From the NCBI GenBank assembly GCA_036351435.1, contig JAZBPA010000284.1, positions 1 to 41,199 of the forward strand: DNA of 41,199 bases, given 5' to 3'. Origin of the DNA: JAAUQA01 sp036351435. GTDB taxonomy: Bacteria; Pseudomonadota; Gammaproteobacteria; Competibacterales; Competibacteraceae. Each line of letters starts with the position of its first letter. Within the stretch, counting starts at the first letter, position 1. The position numbers and the translations under genes were made by a program. This document shows positions 34,694-41,199 of this stretch, one piece after another. The notes below the pieces were generated by a model, which did no database searches, was not told the DNA's origin, and saw nothing but the letters and a program-made list of their open reading frames with translations.

Positions 34694-34715
34694 CCCGCTC
34701 TCAGGAGTTTTTCGC

Positions 34716-35225
34716 ATGTCAAGACAGCTGTTGATCCTCCGTCACGCCAAATCAGATTGGGACAATGAGGTTTTGACCGATTTTGATCGCCCGTTAGCCG
34801 AGCGCGGTAAAAAAGACGCACCCCGGATGGGAGCTTGGCTGCACGAGCAAGGGCTGATACCGGATTACGTGGTGAGCTCACCCGCCAAGCGAGCCAAGCA
34901 GACGGTTCGTAAGGTGTGCAAGGAATTAGGCATTGCAGACGCTGAGATCCACTGGGAACCTCGAATCTACGAAGCCAGCCGGTATACCCTCGGCCAAGTA
35001 CTGGCGGATTGTCCGGCACAGGCCCAGCGAGTATTGCTGGTGGGCCACAATCCGGGGTTGGAGAATTTATTGGCCTTTCTGTGCGATTCGGTGCCGTTGT
35101 CGGCGGACGGCAAGTTATTGCCGACCGCCACAGTAGCCCAATTAGCAATGCCCGAGGATTGGTCGCAATTGGACCCCAGCACCGCGCAATTGCTTCAACT
35201 GACCCGGCCCCGGTCCTTAGCCTAG
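34716..35225 (+). CDS. sixA: Phosphohistidine phosphatase SixA
   Basis: A 169-residue histidine-phosphatase-fold enzyme that removes phosphate from phosphohistidine proteins, such as nitrogen-PTS proteins or ArcB-type HPt domains. Motifs: LLILRHAKSDWD with R9 and catalytic H10; FDRPLAERGKKDAPRMG; VVSSPAKRAKQT; and the second catalytic histidine in VLLVGHNPGLENLL. The length and the RHAKS motif distinguish SixA from phosphoglycerate mutases. It starts at ATG 34716 after CAGGAG. It ends in a CTAG shared with the stop of the convergent PhoX gene. Confidence 0.94.
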   Translation: MSRQLLILRHAKSDWDNEVLTDFDRPLAERGKKDAPRMGAWLHEQGLIPDYVVSSPAKRAKQTVRKVCKELGIADAEIHWEPRIYEASRYTLGQVLADCPAQAQRVLLVGHNPGLENLLAFLCDSVPLSADGKLLPTATVAQLAMPEDWSQLDPSTAQLLQLTRPRSLA

Positions 35226-37288
35226 GAACCGATGGTCCCGCCGTCTTCCTTGGTGATGACCACGACAGACGGGCGTGGCGGCATTTTGTCATTAAAATCG
35301 GGCCAGCGGGTGGCTGGGTCTTCAAAGGTGGAACCCCGCTCGAAGCCTTTAAAGGCTTTGGTACCGTCGGTAGCGGGATGTTGTACCGCCACGAATAAGG
35401 TCTTGTCGTCCGGAGTAAACCGCGGACCGCACATTTCCGCGCCGACCGGCACCCGGAAGAACAGTTTGCCGGTCCCGCGTCGTTCGCCTGCGGTCTCCAG
35501 CGCCCACACCCCATCAGCGGTACCGGAAACCTTGGACCAAGCACTGCCTTGGTCGGTGGTCACCCACAGTCGTCCCTGATGATCCACGGCGCCATTATCC
35601 GGGCATGACAACCAGCCGTTAGCGCTGGTCGCAGTATTCCAGGTAGCACCAACCGCCTTATCCTGCGGATTGCCGCATTTGACCAACAGATCCCAGCGGA
35701 AAACTTCGGCGGCATGATCGCCATCCGGCGGCGTCAATTCCACAATCTGACCCCAAATATTGCCTGCCCGATCATTCACCGCATCCAATTGGTCGGGTTT
35801 ACGCTTGCTGTTATTGGTCAGCATGACATAGACCTTATTGGTTATGGGATTGGGTTCCACATCTTCCGGTCGGTCCATCGGCGTAGCGCCCAAAACGCTG
35901 GCTGCACGGCGGGTTTCAATGAGCACATCGGCTTGGCTGTTAAAGCGATTCTCGGCGGTCAGCCCGCCTTGACCAAAGACCAGCGGCAACCAATTCAGGG
36001 TGCCGTCAGCATTGAATTTGGCGACAGTCAACGTGCCTTTATCCAACAAGTCTTGATTGGCTTCTCGATTATTGGCATCAAACCGCCCTTCGGAAACAAA
36101 TTTATAGAGATATTCGAAGCGCTGATCGTCGCCGCTATACACCACCAATCGGCCATCCTTATTGATGATATTTTCCGCCCCTTCATGTTTGAATCGGCCC
36201 AGAGCAGTACGTTTGACCGGTATCGAGTCGGGGTCCAGAGGATCGACCTCGACGATCCAACCGAATCGGTTAGGTTCGTTGGGTTCGGCATGGATATTCC
36301 AGCGTTTATGGAATTTGCCCCAGGCATAGCGGTTTTCCGGCACGCCATAGCGGGCATAGTTTTCCTTTTCCGGATGATCAGTGGTCTCGCCGGTCACAGC
36401 GGAATCTTTGGGGTGCTTGGCCAAGTCTCCCCAAAAATAGCCGTGGAAGTTTTCTTCCGCCATTAAATACGTGCCCCAGGGGGTAATACCGCCCGCGCAG
36501 TTATTGACCGTGCCGATGACCCGTGTCCCGCTGGGATCGGCCGAGGTCTTCAAGCGGTCATGCCCGGCAGCCGGCCCGGAAATGGCTATTTCCGTATCCA
36601 AGGCGGTGATGCGCCGCGCAAAGCCGCTATCCGGTACGACTTGCCATTTGCCGGCGACTTTCTTGACTTCGATAATAGACCCGCCGTTGCAGGCCATTTC
36701 GATCTCGGTGATGGTTTGCGTCACGTCGCCGTGCTGATCGTCATATTTACCGAGACCGGGGAACATCACTTCTTCGTCGGTGTACTCATGGTTAATGCAC
36801 AGCAACCCGTGTTCAGCGTTATTCGAGCCTAACGGCAACGGGATGTAACCGATAAAATCGTTGTTATAACCGAATTGCGCAACTTGCTTTTCTGGCGTCT
36901 GCTGATAGGGATCGAACTCCGCTGCTCCCGCTGTCACCGGATCGCCCCAGCGGATGAGAACCTCGGCCTTGTAGCCGGGGGCGACATGGTGAGTGGTATC
37001 GACGCCGTGGGCAATCTCGGTAAAACTGAAGCCAGCCCCGCTCTCGTCGGTCCCATCGCTGGCAGCTTGCGCCGGGCGATTGGCCAGCAACGCCGCCCAT
37101 GAGCCGGTCGTTAAGGCAGCCGTGACGGTTAATGCGCCTTTGAGCACAGCGCGGCGGTTCAGGCGAGCGTTGACGACATCGCCGAAGGTCGGTTCGGTGC
37201 ATGGATTAGTCGGAGTATCTTCGGAAGCCTCGTAAGCTTCAGAGCGGCAGGAATACGGAGCGTCAGGCTTGATCATTGGCTCTATCAC
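35222..37288 (-). CDS. PhoX-family (DUF839) Tat-exported alkaline phosphatase
   Basis: A 688-residue exported protein of the PhoX/DUF839 family; characterised members are calcium- and iron-dependent phosphatases. The N-terminus carries a twin-arginine signal, LNRRAVLKGALTVTAA (R45, R46), after a longer than usual leader. Family segments are PGYKAEVLIRWGDPV, FGYNNDFIGYIPLP, LLCINHEYTDEEVMFPG, ENFHGYFWGD, and late WVTTDQGSAWS and PRFTPDDKTLFVAVQHP. The start is ambiguous: GTG 37288 or ATG 37276; neither has a strong ribosome-binding site. It shares its last four bases with sixA (convergent). Neighbouring phosphate-related genes (pap, sixA) are suggestive, but no clear Pho box was found. Confidence 0.9.
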   Translation of the reverse strand: MIEPMIKPDAPYSCRSEAYEASEDTPTNPCTEPTFGDVVNARLNRRAVLKGALTVTAALTTGSWAALLANRPAQAASDGTDESGAGFSFTEIAHGVDTTHHVAPGYKAEVLIRWGDPVTAGAAEFDPYQQTPEKQVAQFGYNNDFIGYIPLPLGSNNAEHGLLCINHEYTDEEVMFPGLGKYDDQHGDVTQTITEIEMACNGGSIIEVKKVAGKWQVVPDSGFARRITALDTEIAISGPAAGHDRLKTSADPSGTRVIGTVNNCAGGITPWGTYLMAEENFHGYFWGDLAKHPKDSAVTGETTDHPEKENYARYGVPENRYAWGKFHKRWNIHAEPNEPNRFGWIVEVDPLDPDSIPVKRTALGRFKHEGAENIINKDGRLVVYSGDDQRFEYLYKFVSEGRFDANNREANQDLLDKGTLTVAKFNADGTLNWLPLVFGQGGLTAENRFNSQADVLIETRRAASVLGATPMDRPEDVEPNPITNKVYVMLTNNSKRKPDQLDAVNDRAGNIWGQIVELTPPDGDHAAEVFRWDLLVKCGNPQDKAVGATWNTATSANGWLSCPDNGAVDHQGRLWVTTDQGSAWSKVSGTADGVWALETAGERRGTGKLFFRVPVGAEMCGPRFTPDDKTLFVAVQHPATDGTKAFKGFERGSTFEDPATRWPDFNDKMPPRPSVVVITKEDGGTIGS

Positions 37289-37550
37289 TCATTTGAATGG
37301 GGATTGAATTCAGCACTGCGGCGGCGTTGTGATGTCGGTATTAATCCCGGCCCATAGGGCTTTACTGTAACTGTAACGCGGCAAATTATCGCATCAATAT
37401 GACAATCCGATGATTTGCGCTATGCTGCTGATCCCGCCAATGCCTTTGGCTAACTACTTTTTCCTATTCTAAGCTTAACCCCCATCCATGAAACTTGAGC
37501 GCTTCATTTCTCTTGTATTATTGATAGCGAAGTTCCGGTAATTGGGCACC

Positions 37551-38672
37551 ATGATAAGGCTACGGCAAGCCACGCTAGACGACCTCGACGCTCTGGCGAC
37601 GCTGGAGAACCGTTGTTTCAGCAGCGACAAGCTGTCGCGGCGGCGCTTTCGGTACATGCTTACCAAAGCTAATGCCATCACACTCGTTGCCGTTGAACGC
37701 AGTAATCTGCTGGGATACGTACTGGTGCTTTTTTCGCGCGGTACGTCTATGGCACGTTTGTATTCCATCGCTGTCGATCCCGAATGCCGCAGTCGTGACA
37801 TCGGCGCGCAGCTGGTCCAAGCCGCTGAAACCGCTGCCGTCGAGCAGGGCTGCGTGTCAATGCGCCTTGAAGTGCGGCGTGATAACCCGGCTTCGCTCGG
37901 CTTGTTTGGCCGGCACGGCTATAAACCCTTTAAGCAAGTGCTGGATTATTACGAGGATCACATGGACGCGCTGCGTTTCGAAAAAAATCTGGCCCCTCAC
38001 CTGAAACTTGATCTGGTTAAAGTGCCGTTTTATCAACAAACCCTGGATTTCACCTGCGGTCCGGCCTGTCTGATGATGGCCATGAAAACCCTAGACCCCA
38101 CGCTGGAGTTGAACCGCACCCTGGAACTACGTCTTTGGCGTGAGTCCACAACTATCTTCATGAACACCGGGCACGGCGGTTGCGGTCCTTACGGCATGGC
38201 CCTAGCAGCCCAGCGGCGCGGGTTTGATTTGGAAATCTACGTCAACGAAACCGGCGTGTTTCTGGTGAATTCGGTACGCAGTCCCGAAAAAAAGGAAGTC
38301 ATGCGTCTAGTGCAGGATGACTTCATTGCCGAAATCGAGCGGTTGCCTATCGCGATGCACCGGGGCAGCCTTAGCGTCGATGCCTTACAAGCCAAATTCG
38401 AAGCCGGCGGTATTCCAGTGGTGTTGATCAGCTCTTATCGGATCTACGGCGAGCGTTTTCCCCATTGGGTGATCATTACCGGTTTCGACGAGCACTACAT
38501 TTATGCCCACGACCCTTTCGTCGATTATGAACAAGGTGAAACCATGACCGATTGCATTAATATTCCCATCGCCCACCGGGAATTTCAGCGCATGGCGCGC
38601 TACGGTAAAGCGGCGCAAAAAGCGGTGTTGATCCTGCGCAAATCCACCACTGATTCCTCCCCCAGCCCCTGA
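37551..38672 (+). CDS. GNAT acetyltransferase-C39 peptidase fusion
   Basis: A 373-residue two-domain protein. Residues 1-147 are a GNAT domain (IRLRQATLDDLDALATLENR and LYSIAVDPECRSRDIGAQLV); in the acetyl-CoA loop R80-x-x-G-x-G the first glycine is Asp83. Residues about 155-365 are a papain-like C39 peptidase with C169 (DFTCGPACLMMAMK), H305 (RFPHWVIITGFD) and D321 (YAHDPF). This fusion is found next to RimK-like ATP-grasp ligases in many proteobacteria, in what appears to be an uncharacterised peptide-modification system. The start could also be TTG 37542; I prefer ATG 37551 as closer to the family start. The partner ligase 9 bp downstream is truncated here. Confidence 0.9.
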   Translation: MIRLRQATLDDLDALATLENRCFSSDKLSRRRFRYMLTKANAITLVAVERSNLLGYVLVLFSRGTSMARLYSIAVDPECRSRDIGAQLVQAAETAAVEQGCVSMRLEVRRDNPASLGLFGRHGYKPFKQVLDYYEDHMDALRFEKNLAPHLKLDLVKVPFYQQTLDFTCGPACLMMAMKTLDPTLELNRTLELRLWRESTTIFMNTGHGGCGPYGMALAAQRRGFDLEIYVNETGVFLVNSVRSPEKKEVMRLVQDDFIAEIERLPIAMHRGSLSVDALQAKFEAGGIPVVLISSYRIYGERFPHWVIITGFDEHYIYAHDPFVDYEQGETMTDCINIPIAHREFQRMARYGKAAQKAVLILRKSTTDSSPSP

Positions 38673-38681
38673 ACCGCAGCT

Positions 38682-39071
38682 ATGGCCGACCATATCGTAG
38701 TGGTGGAAAACCCAACCGACTGGAAGCCTGACTATCCCAGCATTCCCGTCGTTACCGCTAAAGATTATTTGATCAAACCCGAGTATTTCAAAGCCCGCGA
38801 TCTCAATGTCCTTAACCTGTGCCGCAGCTACCGCTATTTAAGCGAGGGCTATTACTGTTCGCTATTGGCGGAAGCCCGACGGCATCGCGTGATTCCCAGC
38901 GTGCGCACCATCAATGACCTTAGCCGCAAGGCGATTTACAGCCTGGACATCGAAGATCTGGACGACGACGTGCAGCGCGTGCTGGGTAAACCCAGCCCCG
39001 GATTTACCGCCACGGCCTTTGAGTTGGACGTGTTCTTCGGTCAGTGCTCGGAAAAAAGCGGTATTATGTAG
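38682..39071 (+). pseudogene. Truncated RimK-like ATP-grasp ligase (RLAN domain only)
   Basis: The 129-codon frame begins with a normal start 9 bp after the GNAT-C39 gene. It matches the N-terminal RLAN domain of RimK-family ligases, e.g. IPVVTAKDYLIKPEYFKARD, VLNLCRSYRYLSEGYYCSLL and AEARRHRVIPSVRTINDLSR. Full proteins have about 480-500 residues with an ATP-grasp domain after this. Here homology stops after VFFGQC (C122, nt 39047); seven unrelated codons (SEKSGIM) lead to a stop. The ATP-grasp domain is therefore missing and the product cannot be a ligase. Either an accessory element was inserted at this point, or a deletion or misassembly joined two regions. Confidence 0.85.
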
Positions 39072-39090
39072 CAAGCGCACAAGGGTTGGG

Positions 39091-39112
39091 CTGGCTGAAC
39101 TTGTCCAGCCAG
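39091..39112. repeat. 7-bp hairpin between convergent genes
   Basis: CTGGCTG and CAGCCAG flank an 8-nt loop (AACTTGTC), 20 bp after the stop of the truncated ligase and 14 bp before the stop of the convergent XRE-ImmA gene. It has no T-run, so it is at best a weak two-way terminator. Confidence 0.4.
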
Positions 39113-39125
39113 TAAGTGATAAGAC

Positions 39126-40313
39126 CTACTTTTTGTCGAAAATCGACACCACGTTGTTGGTGCCCTGAGCTAAGTTTTTCTTGAGGGTTGGCAGTGCGCC
39201 AGCATCGGTATTATTTGTCAGGGTACCAGGCGTTAAGTCTGCGCTTTCCTCGATATCCTTAGGCGGAAATGGCAAAGCTTTGAGGATGTCCTCCACTGAC
39301 TGTACCTTCTCTTCGATCAGCATCTCGAAGCTTTTCCTAATTAGTTGCGGCGCTTCTTTCTTGATTTTCCCATCAAGAGGCTCGCCTTTTCGCCAGCCCC
39401 GCCGATTGTAGTTTATCCACATCCGCTCGTATTGCTTCTCGTTCAGAACTTCCAAATCCTTGCACCTTACAATCATCGCGGCAACCGACGCACCCCAACG
39501 TTCTTTGAGGGCTAAGAACCCATCCAGAGAGGGGGCGTACAACTCCTCCAGAAATTCTTTCTCAGGCAACAACAAGCAACAAGCCAGCCGATTAGCTTGA
39601 TCCTCTATACTCTTGTACGTCTTTCTGTCATTAAGGTTTTTCCGGGATACGCTCCGGTGAGCAACGATGTGTGATAGCTCGTGTAGGCAGTCAAAGCGCT
39701 GCCTGACAGCACTGGTCTTGTCCCTTGAAAGCACTACAAGCGGGATGTCGAATCTGTCAGACCATTGAGAGAATGCGTCAAGCTTTTCAGCTCCAATATG
39801 GATTCTAAATACCAATATTCCGTTGCTTTCAAGCTTATCAATGATGTCTGGCATTGGACCTTTCCGTATCCCCCAAAAATCTCTGATCTCATCGGCAATT
39901 CTTTCAAGTTCATCAAGACCAACATTGTGAATGTCATCAACATTGAGAACCGGAACAGAAAGCGCGGGGAAATCAAAAAATTCAGCAAGATAATCAACAA
40001 TCTCTTTCATCCAAGAGAACTTAACCTCCGCTTTGTCCTTTGGTTTTACCGGCGCAGAAAGCTTCCCACGCCAAAAGATAGGGTTCCGGTCGTCATGAAG
40101 TAGAGGCCGCAAAAAGAACGACTGAGGCAACTTGAGTGTTGCCGCAATATTAAAAAGGACTTCTGGCTTTGGAGACTGATGCCCGTTCTCGTATTTTGAG
40201 ATTGATTGAACGCTTAACCCAACTAGATCGGCAAAATCAACAGCACTCAGGCCACGAGCGACCCTTGCTTGGATCAGTCGCGCCCCTATAAACCCCGGCG
40301 TATTGGCGCTCAT
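39126..40313 (-). CDS. XRE-family regulator fused to ImmA/IrrE metallopeptidase
   Basis: A 395-residue protein with an N-terminal XRE helix-turn-helix (about 10-65, ARGLSAVDFADLVGLSVQSI then SKYENGHQSP) and an ImmA/IrrE zinc peptidase domain (about 120-300). The zinc motif is HELSH (H211, E212, H215), with a likely third ligand E237 in IEDQANRLACCLLLP. ImmA-type proteases cleave repressors in response to DNA damage or mobile-element signals; fused forms are common in prophages, ICEs and toxin-antitoxin-like modules. The last 50 residues look disordered. It follows the unknown 227-residue gene by 4 bp. A palindrome over their common promoter is the likely operator. Confidence 0.9.
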   Translation of the reverse strand: MSANTPGFIGARLIQARVARGLSAVDFADLVGLSVQSISKYENGHQSPKPEVLFNIAATLKLPQSFFLRPLLHDDRNPIFWRGKLSAPVKPKDKAEVKFSWMKEIVDYLAEFFDFPALSVPVLNVDDIHNVGLDELERIADEIRDFWGIRKGPMPDIIDKLESNGILVFRIHIGAEKLDAFSQWSDRFDIPLVVLSRDKTSAVRQRFDCLHELSHIVAHRSVSRKNLNDRKTYKSIEDQANRLACCLLLPEKEFLEELYAPSLDGFLALKERWGASVAAMIVRCKDLEVLNEKQYERMWINYNRRGWRKGEPLDGKIKKEAPQLIRKSFEMLIEEKVQSVEDILKALPFPPKDIEESADLTPGTLTNNTDAGALPTLKKNLAQGTNNVVSIFDKK

Positions 40314-40317
40314 CTCA

Positions 40318-41001
40318 TTATTCCGCCGAACTGCTTTCGCTGTCGGATTTCCGATCTTTCCATGTGGGTTTGCGGTTTGGGCTGACGATGCTTTTCTCGG
40401 TTTCTGGATACATAGCTAGAACCTCCTCAATTGAAAACTCATACGCCCATTTCTTGGAATCAAGCGTGGGTATGCAGAGCTGCATCATAGCTAGCTGCTG
40501 GCTAGATTCGTCAAATTTTCGATGATTCAAGGGGTTGTGGGTAATGAGCCCATAAAACTGCTTCGGCATACATATCGAAATAGGATCGTCCCCAAGGTCT
40601 AGCCTCGGGACTGCGCTTACCCTAGCTAGGCTCTCTCGATACCTTGCGGGGTTTGGTCGGTCCCCTATCCGCTTTACATATGCCTGTGTTATACCTATAG
40701 AGTTAGTGACAACATAGACATAAGTCCGCTTGTTGCGCTCGATAAGGGCTGCTGAATAATCAAGGTTATGTTTTTGCGCTAGGCTTAGAAACACATTCTC
40801 CATCCTAAAGTGCCGGTCTTGGTGCAGTTTGTTCAGTCGCTGCTCATCTACGACATTAGGGTCTGCTTTAACCTCGGCATAGACATCACGGTAAGCCTGT
40901 TTAGCGCTGCCGCGAATATCTTCCCAAAATCCACGAGGGATGCTACTCACAATTTGCGCTTCCAGCCCTCTTTGTATCTGCTCAAATATACCAGCCAACA
41001 T
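40318..41001 (-). CDS. Unknown protein paired with XRE-ImmA regulator
   Basis: A 227-residue soluble protein I cannot assign. The first half is helical and charged (EQIQRGLEAQIVSSIPRGFW, KQAYRDVYAEVKADPNVVDE, DRHFRMENVFLSLAQKHNLD). The middle looks like a strand-rich core (RTYVYVVTNSIGITQAYVKR), then DPISICMPKQFYGLITHNPL, and the C-terminus is disordered and charged (KPTWKDRKSDSESSSAE). No nuclease, kinase or membrane motif is obvious. A ribosome-binding site (AAGGGG) and a near-consensus promoter precede it. Gene order (unknown protein, then XRE-protease 4 bp downstream) suggests an effector or sensor controlled by the second protein, but this is inference. Confidence 0.8.
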   Translation of the reverse strand: MLAGIFEQIQRGLEAQIVSSIPRGFWEDIRGSAKQAYRDVYAEVKADPNVVDEQRLNKLHQDRHFRMENVFLSLAQKHNLDYSAALIERNKRTYVYVVTNSIGITQAYVKRIGDRPNPARYRESLARVSAVPRLDLGDDPISICMPKQFYGLITHNPLNHRKFDESSQQLAMMQLCIPTLDSKKWAYEFSIEEVLAMYPETEKSIVSPNRKPTWKDRKSDSESSSAE

Positions 41002-41037
41002 CTAACCCCTTGAACAATTTTCCTGAAACGGTCAAAA

Positions 41038-41067
41038 TAAGATAAATCTTAAAGAGTGGGGTGTCAA
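41038..41067 (-). promoter_or_regulatory. Promoter with operator-like palindrome for the XRE-ImmA module
   Basis: On the minus strand a perfect -35 TTGACA (41062-41067) and -10 TATCTT (41039-41044) are 17 bp apart. The 14-bp palindrome TAAGATAAATCTTA (41038-41051) covers the -10, an ideal place for repression, presumably by the XRE domain encoded downstream. Start point near 41031, about 30 bp before the ATG at 41001. Confidence 0.75.
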
Positions 41068-41104
41068 TGGGTTGGTCGGTTCTTATTGTTTCTTGGCCTA
41101 ACGT

Positions 41105-41199
41105 TTATGCTTTTTTGTTTTCTCTTTTGTAAACCCTCATAATTTCAACACCGTCATCATAGGATGGCTGTTTTCTATCACCAGTCCTAAGTTTGCTTA
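41105..41199 (-). CDS. Partial CDS, C-terminus of a protein beyond the right edge
   Basis: An open minus-strand frame enters from the right edge and ends in TAA at 41105-41107. Its last residues are SKLRTGDRKQPSYDDGVEIM then RVYKRENKKA, a charged, natural-looking C-terminus. It lies 103 bp upstream of the unknown 227-residue gene on the same strand but is separated from it by that gene's own promoter. Too little is visible to name it. Confidence 0.55.
   Translation of the reverse strand, partial: SKLRTGDRKQPSYDDGVEIMRVYKRENKKA

Noticed and set aside
34624..35544. Minus-strand open frame of 306 codons across the ends of the CorB-like gene, sixA and PhoX
   Set aside because: It covers two well-identified genes in antisense and is rich in Pro, Arg and Cys without any domain; a shadow of high-GC coding sequence.
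35714..36466. Plus-strand open frame of 250 codons antisense to PhoX
   Set aside because: It lies wholly inside PhoX, whose frame has clear family motifs; the antisense translation has no recognisable domain.
37381..37420. Possible Pho box upstream of PhoX (TTGTCAT-like half on the minus strand)
   Set aside because: Only one half-site is recognisable; the second CTGTCA-like repeat at the required spacing is absent.

Overview
The window looks like chromosome from a gammaproteobacterium of moderate GC content. The evidence is a leuC-leuD-leuB-asd-fimV run, a PilU ATPase, SixA, a two-domain polyP:AMP phosphotransferase and a DedA-PAP2-LssY fusion. A NifQ gene behind a NifA/sigma-54 type promoter suggests a diazotroph. 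Acetate-type symporters, an acetyl-CoA-synthetase-like ligase, a GH13 enzyme and polyphosphate enzymology would fit a storage-polymer lineage such as Chromatiales or Competibacter relatives, but that placement is inference only.

Layout. 1-7.3 kb: a partial gene, a two-subunit sodium:solute symporter (DUF4212 small subunit plus large subunit, minus strand, strong terminator), a 41-codon relic of an NtrC-type regulator tail, a second SSS symporter with a terminator, a small membrane protein overlapping a TPR protein, and an MFS transporter. 7.3-15.6 kb: a cyclase-family hydrolase, a macro-domain protein, leuCDB (leuB from a TTG codon overlapping the leuD stop), asd and fimV, closed by a terminator. 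15.7-18.1 kb: a 66-residue protein, then a small nitrogen-fixation operon (NifA-type UAS, -24/-12 promoter, 2[4Fe-4S] ferredoxin, nifQ, ferritin-like protein) facing an isochorismatase-family hydrolase. 18.2-25 kb: DedA-PAP2-LssY, a small membrane protein with a two-RCK potassium channel, then about 1 kb of debris (tail of a DNA methyltransferase with a nonsense codon, joined to an inverted piece of amylase), then an intact GH13 gene. 25-31.6 kb: pilU, a YceB-like gene, a VOC protein, and a tight operon of acyl/acetyl-CoA ligase, orphan DctP and NamZ-like muramidase. 31.8-37.3 kb: polyP:AMP phosphotransferase, CorB-like protein, SixA, and convergent PhoX.

37.5-41.2 kb is the most unusual part. 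A GNAT-C39 peptidase fusion is followed by a RimK-like ATP-grasp gene that is cut off after its N-terminal RLAN domain. Directly beyond the break lies a minus-strand accessory module: a 227-residue protein of unknown function and an XRE-ImmA/IrrE regulator-protease. They share a promoter with a perfect TTGACA, a 17-bp spacer and a 14-bp palindrome over the -10. The tail of another gene enters from the right edge. This module, the interrupted amidoligase locus and the NifA/sigma-54 operon are the main points of interest. I see no tRNA, rRNA, CRISPR array or intact transposase.
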